Assembly: GCF_008728195.1 (NCBI RefSeq)
Contig: NZ_CP031598.1
Location: 1,178,001-1,242,000, forward strand
Direction: 5' to 3'
Source of the DNA: Roseovarius indicus
Lineage (GTDB): Bacteria; Pseudomonadota; Alphaproteobacteria; Rhodobacterales; Rhodobacteraceae
DNA: 64,000 nucleotides
Of the stretch, positions 17,542 through 25,495 are shown piece by piece; position 1 is the first letter of the stretch; each line of letters starts with the position of its first letter. Under the pieces are notes generated by a model. The model saw only the letters and a list, made by a program, of their open reading frames with translations, ran no database searches and was not told where the DNA came from. Both the position numbers and the translations under genes were made by a program.

Positions 17542-18402
17542 CTACATCTTGCTGCAGGCCAGGATCGCCGACTTGATATCCTTCGGCGTCAGCTTCGGCA
17601 CCCGCTCCTTCAGCGACTTCTCCGAATACATCAGGTAGGCCTTCCGCTCCAGCGCCGGCTCCCCGTCGATCGGATACAGCGGCCTTGAGATCAGCCCCGC
17701 ATTCAGAAGCCGCTGCGGAATCACCGTCGAGCCTCCGAACTCCTCGATGATCTTCAGCGCGATCCACTGGTCCGAGGCCGAAACCTTCGGCGTCTCGTCG
17801 ATCTCGCCCCAGCGCATTTCCGACTGCCGGGTGATGCTCGCGCCCCAGTCGACCTCGACGAATTCCGGGTCCCACGGCATCGTCTCGCGCCGCCGGGTCG
17901 AGACCGTCACGATCGGGTCGTCGAACAGCGGTTCGATCGAAAACCCGCTGCGCGACTGCACCTCGTGCACCACGCAAAAGTCGAGCCAACCCGAGAAAAG
18001 CCTGTCCACAAGGAACTCGTTCGTCCCGCTTTCACAGCGCAACGCCACGTCCGGCCGGTTGTGCCGCATGTCGCTCGCCCACCGCAGCATGATGTCCTGC
18101 CACAGGCTCGATTCGGCCCCCATCGACAACAGCCCGGCAAAGCCCGAGGCCAGCGACATCTGCTTCCGCGTCATCTGCCAGATCCGCACCAGGTCTTCCG
18201 CGTGCCGCTGAAACCGCACCCCGTCGGCGGTCAGGGATATGCCGCTGCGGTTCCGGTTCAGCACCCGACGCCGAAGGATATCCTCCAGCGTCTTGATCCT
18301 GACGGTGACGGTCGAGTGGGTCACGTTCAGCCGGTCCGCCGCACGCGACATACTGCCGGTCGACACCACTTCGAGGAAGGTTCTCGCGAGTTCGATATTC
18401 AT
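17542..18402 (-). CDS. LysR-family transcriptional regulator (LysR-B)
   Basis: A 286-residue LysR regulator. The N-terminal winged HTH (residues 1-60, MNIELARTFLEVVSTGSMSRAADRL then VTHSTVTVRIKTLEDI) is 80 percent identical over 51 residues to LysR-A; the rest is the periplasmic-binding-protein-like effector domain. The ATG at 18402 aligns with LysR-A and is preferred over the upstream start at 18567, whose extra residues are not LysR-like. It is divergent from LLM-B across a 234-base spacer holding an operator-like element at 18552-18568. Likely controls LLM-B and possibly all sites with the shared element. Confidence 0.93.
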   Translation of the reverse strand: MNIELARTFLEVVSTGSMSRAADRLNVTHSTVTVRIKTLEDILRRRVLNRNRSGISLTADGVRFQRHAEDLVRIWQMTRKQMSLASGFAGLLSMGAESSLWQDIMLRWASDMRHNRPDVALRCESGTNEFLVDRLFSGWLDFCVVHEVQSRSGFSIEPLFDDPIVTVSTRRRETMPWDPEFVEVDWGASITRQSEMRWGEIDETPKVSASDQWIALKIIEEFGGSTVIPQRLLNAGLISRPLYPIDGEPALERKAYLMYSEKSLKERVPKLTPKDIKSAILACSKM

Positions 18403-18551
18403 GAATTGGGGCCCTACAAGTCTCTGTTCGCTGGAGGTTTTCGGGGCAACGCGCGGTGCCCGGCACCGCCTGTTCGCGTTGCGTGTCGGCCGTCCGGGCT
18501 GGACATCCCCTCGGGCCATGATTTGATTTTGTAAACATATAATATGAAATA

Positions 18552-18568
18552 ATTTTATTGAGTGCAAT
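18552..18568 (+). promoter_or_regulatory. Candidate LysR operator between LysR-B and LLM-B
   Basis: ATTTTATT (18552-18559), five bases, CAAT (18565-18568). It contains the perfect inverted repeat ATTG-N4-CAAT. Two bases of the left half differ from ATTCGATT. The flanking DNA (18530-18570) is AT-rich and is the likely promoter of LLM-B. Confidence 0.45.
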
Positions 18569-18636
18569 AAACTTGCATGCGAGCCTCAAGCCAATGGTTA
18601 CTTCCCCGTACATCAATTCTGTTTAAGGAGGCCTCT

Positions 18637-19692
18637 ATGAAAGTGGGAATGGAAATGGGGGGCTACTGGCCCAGCCATGACAGGCATATCGACAATCTCG
18701 TGCCTGAAATGATCGAGATGGCAAAGCTGGCCGAAGAGGTCGGTCTCGACGAAATCGCCATCGGCGAACATCACTTCATGGATTACGGCGCCACGCCCTC
18801 TCCGCTGGCTTTCGCCGCCTATATCGGCGCGATCACCACGCGCGTGCGGCTGATGCTCTCGGTCCTGCTGCTGCCGGTCCACAAGATGCCGATCCTCGCC
18901 GGCGAAGTCGCCTTCGTCGACCAGGCGATCGGCGGCCGGCTCGACCTCGGCGTCGGCCGCGGCGGCGGCCCCTACGAGTTCGAGCGTCTCGCCATGACCA
19001 CCAATATCGACGAGATGCGCGAGATCTTCGACGAAAAGCTCGAGCTCCTGCACAAGCTCTTCGAAGAGAAGGACGTGCATTTCGACGGCAAGTACGAAAG
19101 CTGCACCAAGACCAACATCATGCCGCCGCCGCGCCAGCGGCCGCACCCGCCGATGTGGCTCTCCTGCATGCGCCCCGAGGCAGCCTACCACGTCGCCCGC
19201 AAGGGCTACAACGTCGCCACCACCAGCTCGCGCAAGCCGCTGGCCTGGTCCGAGGGCATGCTCAAGGCCTTCCGCGACGGGGTTGCGGAATCCTCCGGCC
19301 GCCAGGGTCCGCAGAAGATCTCGAACCTGCAATGGGCCTATGTCGCCAAGGATGACGACGACAAGCGCGAAAAGCAGGCGATGGGCTATCACAAGCAGCG
19401 CCAGTTCCAGGGCCTGCTGATGAACACCTGCCAGGCCCCCGGCGGCATCGTCGAGGGGGTCGATATCGACGAGACCCCCGAACAGGTGGCCGACGGCCTG
19501 ATGATCGGCACCATCAACGAGGTCAAGGAGAAGATGCTCGAGGTCAAGGAGCTCGGCTTCGACATGCTCGTGCTGAAGACGAACATCGGTCCCAACATCG
19601 ACGACGAGAAAGCCGGCCTCGAACGCTTCGCCGAGCACATCCTGCCGGAACTGCGCGACGAAGAGGAGAAGGCTGCGCTCGAGACGGCTTGA
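18637..19692 (+). CDS. LLM-class flavin-dependent oxidoreductase (LLM-B)
   Basis: A 351-residue luciferase-like monooxygenase paralogous to LLM-A. The shared landmarks are GEHHFMDYGATPSPL near residue 43, RLDLGVGRGGGPYE (flavin-phosphate loop) and FRDGVAESSGRQGPQKIS. ATG 18637 follows AGGAGG by 6 bases, an excellent ribosome site; the longer frame from 18577 has none. It is divergent from LysR-B. As with LLM-A, it would need reduced flavin from a separate reductase. The 3' flank carries the two-box element at 19704, which faces the peptide-type importer. Confidence 0.92.
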   Translation: MKVGMEMGGYWPSHDRHIDNLVPEMIEMAKLAEEVGLDEIAIGEHHFMDYGATPSPLAFAAYIGAITTRVRLMLSVLLLPVHKMPILAGEVAFVDQAIGGRLDLGVGRGGGPYEFERLAMTTNIDEMREIFDEKLELLHKLFEEKDVHFDGKYESCTKTNIMPPPRQRPHPPMWLSCMRPEAAYHVARKGYNVATTSSRKPLAWSEGMLKAFRDGVAESSGRQGPQKISNLQWAYVAKDDDDKREKQAMGYHKQRQFQGLLMNTCQAPGGIVEGVDIDETPEQVADGLMIGTINEVKEKMLEVKELGFDMLVLKTNIGPNIDDEKAGLERFAEHILPELRDEEEKAALETA

Positions 19693-19703
19693 GTTCAATA
19701 TTC

Positions 19704-19740
19704 TTGACTTAACGGACAAGAAAATTCGATTGAGGGCAAT
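19704..19740 (+). promoter_or_regulatory. Candidate LysR operator before the peptide-type importer
   Basis: TTGACTTA (19704-19711), 12 bases, ATTCGATT (19724-19731), five bases, CAAT (19737-19740). Both boxes and both spacings are identical to the site at 181-217. It is 177 bases before the binding-protein start at 19917. Confidence 0.55.
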
Positions 19741-19916
19741 GATAGCCGCGCTTAGCATCGAAGTTGCTCGAGATCGGATTTGTCCCAAGTCCGCGCTCGA
19801 AAACAATTGGCGACCCAGCGAACACGCACCGGGGGCATAGGAAAAACCGCAACACTCACGCGGATGCCCCCGGGGCGCGCTTCGACAGAAAACAGAAAAT
19901 GAAAACAGGGGGAAAC

Positions 19917-21460
19917 ATGGCTAACAAGATCGATCGCCGGCAAATGCTGCTCGGAACGGCAGCGCTCGGAACAACACCGTTGTGGATGTCCAACCTCGCC
20001 TTCGCCCAAAGCGGCGACACGCTCTACATGCGTATGCTCGAGGAAATGAAGGCCTTCGACCCGCCGTTTTCGGTGGGCGAGTCCGATACCTGGGTGATCA
20101 AGACCGTCCATTCGGGCTTGATCGACAACAAGACCGGCAATGAATGGGATTGGGAGCTTCTGCTCGCCGAATCCATCGAACAGACCGACGAGACGACCGT
20201 CACCTTCAAGCTCAGGGAAGGGCTGCAATGGTCGAACGGCTATGGCGAGGTCACGGCCGAGGACGTCAAGTATTCCTACGAGCGCTACCGCGACGAAGAT
20301 CTCGCGGCGCCCAACGCGGTGTCCTGGGCACCGCTCGACCATGTCGAGGTGACCGGCACCTATACCGGCATCATCCACCTGAAAGAATCCTTTTCCGGCC
20401 TCTTCAGCTATCTTCTGCCGCGGGATCCCGGCTCGATCATCTGCAAGAAGGCCTGGGAAGAAGCGGGCGGCGCACCCGGGCTCGAAGTGCCCGCCGGCCA
20501 CGGCCCCTACCAGATCGTCGAATACCGCCCCGGCGACCGCATCATCTTCGAACCGAGCCCCGTCTGGAGCGGCGAAGAGCCCGCGTTCAAGCGCGTCGAG
20601 ATGCTGCCCATCACCGACACCAAGGCGGCCGAGAACGCCGTGCTTTCCGGGGATCTCGACTGGGCCATCGTCTCGATCAGCGCGGTGCCGTCGATGCAGG
20701 AAGGCCTGCCCGACAACCTCGCCCTCGACATCCGCTCGACGCCGAACTTCATCTGGATCGGCTCGAACATGAATAACCCCGATCTAGCCGACGAGCGGGT
20801 GCGGAAGGCCATTCACATGGCCATCGACCGCGAAACCGTGCTCGAAGGCGCCTATTTCGGGGTGATGGAGCCCTCCTACGGCGTCGCCGCCAAAGGGGCG
20901 CCCGGCTACATGGACAGCCCGCCCGTCGAACGTGACGTCGAGGGGCCAAGGCGCTTCTGGAAGAAGCCGGCGCCACCGGCCTCAGCCTGCGCCTCGACGT
21001 GCCGGCAGAGCCCGACAAGGTCACCGCCGCCCAGATCGTGCAGGCCAACCTCGCCGAGGTCGGAATCAACGTCTCGATCAACCAGCACGAGGCCGGCGCC
21101 TTCTGGGGCCTGCCCGAAACGCTGGGCCAGGACCTGCAGCTCTTCTTCACCGAGTGGACGCTGGTGCCCCCCGACATGAACTGGGTCACCCAGTGGTGGC
21201 TGCCGGAACAGGCGGGCGTCTGGAACTGGCAATATCTCCAGGACGAAGAGATGGAGCGCCTGCACTACGCCTCCGCCGCCGAGATCGACCCCGAGAAACG
21301 TGGCGAACTGCTCAAGCAGCTGCAGACCGTCGTCGACGAGTCCTACACCTGCTTCATGCTCGGCCACCTGCCGCGCCCGGTGCTCTACGACAAGACAAAG
21401 GTCGTCCCGGCCATGCTTCCGAACGCCGAACCGCGCACGGAAAAGTTCAAGAAAGCATGA
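19917..21460 (+). pseudogene. Peptide/nickel-type ABC substrate-binding protein, interrupted by an apparent -1 frameshift
   Basis: The N-terminal part (Tat-like leader DRRQMLLGTAALG, then a family 5 oligopeptide-binding domain) reads in one frame as far as about 20941. The C-terminal part (DKVTAAQIVQANLAEVGINVSINQHE to KFKKA, stop at 21460) is in another frame. Restoring one G in the GGGG run at 20942-20945 joins them as VEGAKALLEEAGATG, a typical sequence for this family, and gives about 514 residues, a normal length. Without it translation ends in unrelated sequence at 21179. The cause may be a real mutation or a sequencing error in the homopolymer. Operon partners downstream are all intact. 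Confidence 0.85.
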
Positions 21461-21512
21461 CACGGCCCCGCTCTTGACAGGGTCGCGCCGCCATCCGTCC
21501 GAACCGGGGTGT

Positions 21513-21535
21513 CCCGGGCCGTATCCCGGCCCGGG
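21513..21535 (+). other. GC-rich hairpin between binding-protein and permease genes
   Basis: CCCGGGCCG (21513-21521), five-base loop, CGGCCCGGG (21527-21535): a perfect 9-bp stem with no following T-run. It stands in the 147-base gap after the binding-protein gene, like the hairpin at 10352-10373, and may protect the upstream message and set expression ratios. Confidence 0.55.
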
Positions 21536-21607
21536 CCTCCGGTCCGGCACCGGCCGGCGCGCCCGCTCTCGCCCTGTCCCGCTGATCCGTCTCAAATGGT
21601 TTAGGCA

Positions 21608-22552
21608 ATGTTGGCATTCCTGATCCGGCGAACCTTCGTCGCGGCGATCATAATATTCTGCGCGATCACGCTACTCGTGATCATGATCAACTCCGTTCCG
21701 GGCGATCCGGCCAGTATCCTTCTCGGGCCCCGCGCCACCCCCGAGATGAAGGAGGTGCTGCGCCGCGAGATGGGGCTCGACGCCTCGATCCCGCAGCAGG
21801 TGGTGATCTTCATCTGGAACGTCTTCCAGGGCGATCTCGGCACAGACGTCTTCTCGAAACGCCCCGTGCTCGACGTCGTCATGGATCAGCTTCCCTACAC
21901 GCTCATCCTGATTTCCGTCTCGATGGCCGGCGCGGCCCTCATCGGCATCCCGCTCGGCTGCTACTCGGCCCTCCACCGCGGAAGCTGGCTCGACAACATC
22001 GTTGGCATCCTCTCGGTCAGCGCCATCACCATCCCCGCCTTCGTCATCGCCATCTACTCGGTGCTGATCTTCTCGATCTCGCTCAAGTGGCTGCCCGCCA
22101 TCGGTGTGGGCGAGCGCGGCGACTTCTTCGATCAGGCCACGCACCTCATCCTGCCGGCCGTCTCCATCGGGCTGAACTGGGTCGGGTATCTCTCCCGCTT
22201 CGTCCGCTCCTCGATGCTCGAGGTGCTGGGCGAACAGCATATCCGCACCGCCCGCGCCCACGGCCTGTCGGAAACCAAGGTCGTCTTCCAATACGCCCTG
22301 CCGCTCGCCGTACTGCCCACCATCACCATCATCGGCATCGGCATCGGCTACCTGCTCTCGGCGGCGGTCCTGACCGAGATCGTCTTCGCCCGACCCGGCG
22401 TCGGCAAGCTGCTCTACGATTCCGTCACCCAGCGCAATTTCCCGGTGGTCATGGGCACCGTCCTGATCACCACGATCCTCTTCGTCGTCACCATGACGCT
22501 CGCCGATCTGGTCAACGGCATCATCGACCCCCGCGCAAGGGACCAGGCCTAG
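21608..22552 (+). CDS. Peptide-type ABC permease (DppB/OppB-like)
   Basis: A 314-residue membrane protein beginning MLAFLIRRTFVAAIIIFCAITLLVIM, the standard DppB-type first helix, followed by NSVPGDPASILLGPRATPEMKEVLRREMGLD. The EAA loop around EQHIRTARAHGLSETKVVFQYALPLAVLPT lies near residues 208-237. Six membrane spans are expected. It pairs with the DppC-type permease that begins 2 bases after its stop. Confidence 0.92.
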   Translation: MLAFLIRRTFVAAIIIFCAITLLVIMINSVPGDPASILLGPRATPEMKEVLRREMGLDASIPQQVVIFIWNVFQGDLGTDVFSKRPVLDVVMDQLPYTLILISVSMAGAALIGIPLGCYSALHRGSWLDNIVGILSVSAITIPAFVIAIYSVLIFSISLKWLPAIGVGERGDFFDQATHLILPAVSIGLNWVGYLSRFVRSSMLEVLGEQHIRTARAHGLSETKVVFQYALPLAVLPTITIIGIGIGYLLSAAVLTEIVFARPGVGKLLYDSVTQRNFPVVMGTVLITTILFVVTMTLADLVNGIIDPRARDQA

Positions 22553-22554
22553 AC

Positions 22555-23445
22555 ATGGACACCCACGCCACCAGCCCCAGCCCCGTCCGCCGCGCCACCG
22601 CCGGCACCCTCACCATCCTCCGCAGGCTCATGCGCACGCCGATGGGCGCGGCCGGGCTCGTCATCGTCGCGGTCGTTCTCTTCGCCGGCATCTTCGGCGA
22701 CCTGATCGCGCCGCATGACCCCATCGCCCTCAACATCCGCGAACGGCTCACCTCGCCCAGCCTCACCCATATCCTCGGCACCGACCAGCTCGGGCGTGAC
22801 AACTTCTCCCGCATGCTGAACGGCACGCAGGTCGCGCTCACCGTCGCCTTCATCTCGATCTCGCTGTCACTCGTCACCGGCGTCATCGTCGGGCTTGCGG
22901 CGGGCTACGGGCCGCGCTGGCTCGACCAGATCCTGATCGTGCTCTTCGACACCGTGCGCTCCTTCCCGACGCTGATGTTCGGCATCGCCATCGTCGCGCT
23001 CATCGGGCCCAGCCTCGAGACGATCATCACCGTGATCGTCATCACCACCTTCCCGATCTACGCCCGCGTCGTGCGCACCCAGACCATCGCCATCAAGAAC
23101 AACGAATTTTTCCTCGCCGAGCGTTCCATCGGCGTGGGCTCGCTGCGCATCGTCTTCACCCACGTCCTGCCCAACATCCTGGGCCAGCTCCTGATCCTCG
23201 CCAGCATGGACGTCCCCGTCGTCATCACCATCGAATCCGGGCTCAGCTTCCTCGGCCTCGGCATCCGACCGCCCGAGGCAAGCTGGGGCACCATGCTGGC
23301 CGACGGCTACGCCTATATCCGCAACTCGCCCTGGCCGGTGATCGCCGGCGGCGGGCCCCTCATCATCGCCACCATCGGCTTCACCTTCCTCGGCGAGGCG
23401 ATGCGCGACATCCTCGACCCCAAGACAAGGACCAATTCCCAATGA
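22555..23445 (+). CDS. Peptide-type ABC permease (DppC/OppC-like)
   Basis: A 296-residue permease with the DppC signature GTDQLGRDNFSRMLNGTQVAL near residue 78, six spans, and a cytoplasmic loop NNEFFLAERSIGVGSLRIVFTHVLPN. The ATG at 22555 comes right after the DppB stop; the much longer reading from 22087 overlaps DppB and is not used. Its stop overlaps the next ATPase start in an ATGA junction. Confidence 0.92.
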   Translation: MDTHATSPSPVRRATAGTLTILRRLMRTPMGAAGLVIVAVVLFAGIFGDLIAPHDPIALNIRERLTSPSLTHILGTDQLGRDNFSRMLNGTQVALTVAFISISLSLVTGVIVGLAAGYGPRWLDQILIVLFDTVRSFPTLMFGIAIVALIGPSLETIITVIVITTFPIYARVVRTQTIAIKNNEFFLAERSIGVGSLRIVFTHVLPNILGQLLILASMDVPVVITIESGLSFLGLGIRPPEASWGTMLADGYAYIRNSPWPVIAGGGPLIIATIGFTFLGEAMRDILDPKTRTNSQ

Positions 23446-24431
23446 CCGCTGAAGCAAGCGGATTGCAGGTGCGCGGCCTGACCGTCGATTACCGCTCCGA
23501 AGGTGGCCGCATCCATGCCCTGCGCAATGTCGATATCGAGGTGCCCGCCGGCTCGATCGTCGGCGTCGTCGGCGAAAGCGGCTGCGGCAAATCCTCGGTC
23601 ATCAGCTCGATCATCCGCCAACTGCCCGAAAACGCCGATGTCACCGGCGGCACCATCGGCTTCGGCGGGAACAACCTGCTCGACCTGTCGAAACCCGAGA
23701 TGCGCCGCATCATGGGCGACCGCATCTCGGTGGTCTTCCAGAATCCGATGACCAGCCTCAACCCGATCCGCTCGATCGGCAAGCAGATGATCGACATCCA
23801 GTACCGCTCCGGCCGCTCCAAGGCCGAAAAGCGCAAGGTCGCCATCGACATGCTCAACCGCGTCGGCGTGACCGACCCCGAGGCCCGGCTCGACCAGTAT
23901 TCCTACCAGTTCTCCGGCGGCATGTGCCAGCGCATCGCCATCGCCATGGCGCTGATGGCCGAACCCAGCCTGCTCATCGCCGACGAACCCACCACCGCGC
24001 TCGACGCCACGCTCGAGGTCCAGATCGTCGACCTTCTCAAGAACATGCAGCAGGAGCTCGGCTGCTCCATCCTCTTCGTCTCGCACCACTTGGGCGTCAT
24101 CGCCGAGCTCTGCGACCATGTCGTCGTGCTCTACGCGGGCGAGGTGGTCGAACAGGGCGCCGTGCGCGACATCTTCCACCGCCCGGCGCACCCCTACACC
24201 CGCCGCCTGATGGAATGTGAACCCGGCATGATCGAAACCGTCACCCGCCGCCTGCCCAGCATCGCGGGCGAGGTGCCGGGCCTCGTCAACCTGCCCAAGG
24301 GCTGCATCTTCGCCGACCGCTGCACCGAACGCTTCGCCCGCTGCGAGGCCGAGCACCCGGAACTTCAGCAGATCAGCGACAGCCACCGCGTCGCCTGCCA
24401 CCTCGCAGACGAGAACGGGGGCCGCCCATGA
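23442..24431 (+). CDS. Peptide-type ABC ATPase (DppD/OppD-like)
   Basis: A 329-residue ATPase: Walker A GESGCGKS near residues 45-52, Q-loop VVFQNPMTSLNP, signature FSGGMCQRIAIAMAL, Walker B LLIADEPTTALD, switch VSHHLGVIAELCDHVVVLYAGEVVE. The C-terminal cysteine-rich extension (GCIFADRCTERFARCEAEHP) typical of oligopeptide ATPases is present; in homologues it binds a 4Fe-4S cluster. It overlaps both neighbours by 4 bases, consistent with tight translational coupling. Confidence 0.95.
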   Translation: MTAEASGLQVRGLTVDYRSEGGRIHALRNVDIEVPAGSIVGVVGESGCGKSSVISSIIRQLPENADVTGGTIGFGGNNLLDLSKPEMRRIMGDRISVVFQNPMTSLNPIRSIGKQMIDIQYRSGRSKAEKRKVAIDMLNRVGVTDPEARLDQYSYQFSGGMCQRIAIAMALMAEPSLLIADEPTTALDATLEVQIVDLLKNMQQELGCSILFVSHHLGVIAELCDHVVVLYAGEVVEQGAVRDIFHRPAHPYTRRLMECEPGMIETVTRRLPSIAGEVPGLVNLPKGCIFADRCTERFARCEAEHPELQQISDSHRVACHLADENGGRP

Positions 24432-25408
24432 GCACACTTCTCGAAGTCCGCGACCTTCAGGTCGAGTTCCAGATCGGCACCCGCCTCGGCAGGCTCACCG
24501 GCGCCGGCGCGCCCAGCCGCATCGCCGCGGTCGCGGGCGTCGACCTCGACCTCGAAGAGGGGCAGACCTACGCGCTGGTCGGCGAAAGCGGCTCCGGCAA
24601 ATCCACGCTCGCCCGCGCCATCAACGGCCTCGTCGAGGCCGAACCGGGCAGCAGCATCCGCTTCGGCGGCGAGCAGCTGGTCGGCCTGTCGCATGCCGGT
24701 TTCCAGAAACACCGCCGCCGCATGGCGATGATGTTCCAGGACCCGATCGGCAGCCTCAGCCCCCGCCTTTCCGTCCGCTCGCTCCTGACCGAACCCTTCA
24801 AGGCCCACGGTCTGACCGACCGCGACCTCAACGCCGAGTGCGACAGGCTCCTGCAGATGGTGGGCCTGCCCACCGCCTTCGCCGACCGCTACCCGCACCA
24901 GCTCAGCGGCGGGCAGGCCCGGCGCGTCGGCGTTGCCCGCGCCCTCGCGGTCGATCCGAAACTCATCATCGCCGACGAGCCCACCGCCGGGCTCGACGTC
25001 TCTGTCCAGGGCGAGGTGCTCAACCTCCTCGACGAGTTCCAGCAGCGCCTCGGCCTGACGATCCTGATCATCACCCACAACCTGCACGTGGTCCGCCACG
25101 TCTCGCACCGCACCGCGATCATGTATCTCGGCCGCTTCGTCGAAGAGGGCCCCACTGAAGACATCTTCAGCGACCCCCGCCACCCCTACACCAAGTCGCT
25201 CCTCTCGGCCGCGCCGAAGCCCGACCCCGACGCCCGGCACAACCGCGTCGAGCTCAAGGGCGAGGTGCCCAGCCTCAAGAACCGGCCCTCGGGCTGCGAA
25301 TTCCATCCCCGCTGCCCCTTCGCACAGGAAGACTGCAAGACCATCGCCCCCGACTACACGGTCGAGCCCGGCGGCCACCGCTACACGTGCCTGCACCCTC
25401 TCGCCTGA
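24428..25408 (+). CDS. Peptide-type ABC ATPase (DppF/OppF-like)
   Basis: A 326-residue ATPase: Walker A GESGSGKS at about residues 52-59, Q-loop MMFQDPIGSLSPRLS, signature LSGGQARRVGVARAL, Walker B LIIADEPTAGLD and a C-terminal extension with CEFHPRCPFAQEDC. It is the second nucleotide-binding subunit of the peptide-type importer, which is therefore complete apart from the damaged binding protein. Cargo may be a peptide, nickel chelate, glycoside or opine-like compound; gene order alone cannot decide. Confidence 0.95.
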   Translation: MSTLLEVRDLQVEFQIGTRLGRLTGAGAPSRIAAVAGVDLDLEEGQTYALVGESGSGKSTLARAINGLVEAEPGSSIRFGGEQLVGLSHAGFQKHRRRMAMMFQDPIGSLSPRLSVRSLLTEPFKAHGLTDRDLNAECDRLLQMVGLPTAFADRYPHQLSGGQARRVGVARALAVDPKLIIADEPTAGLDVSVQGEVLNLLDEFQQRLGLTILIITHNLHVVRHVSHRTAIMYLGRFVEEGPTEDIFSDPRHPYTKSLLSAAPKPDPDARHNRVELKGEVPSLKNRPSGCEFHPRCPFAQEDCKTIAPDYTVEPGGHRYTCLHPLA

Positions 25409-25495
25409 GGGCGGGGCACAGACCCAATAGAAACCGATGACCCAAAGACCGGCCCCGGCCGGCCCCCGCCCCCGGAACAGGACAGGAGACGCGCG

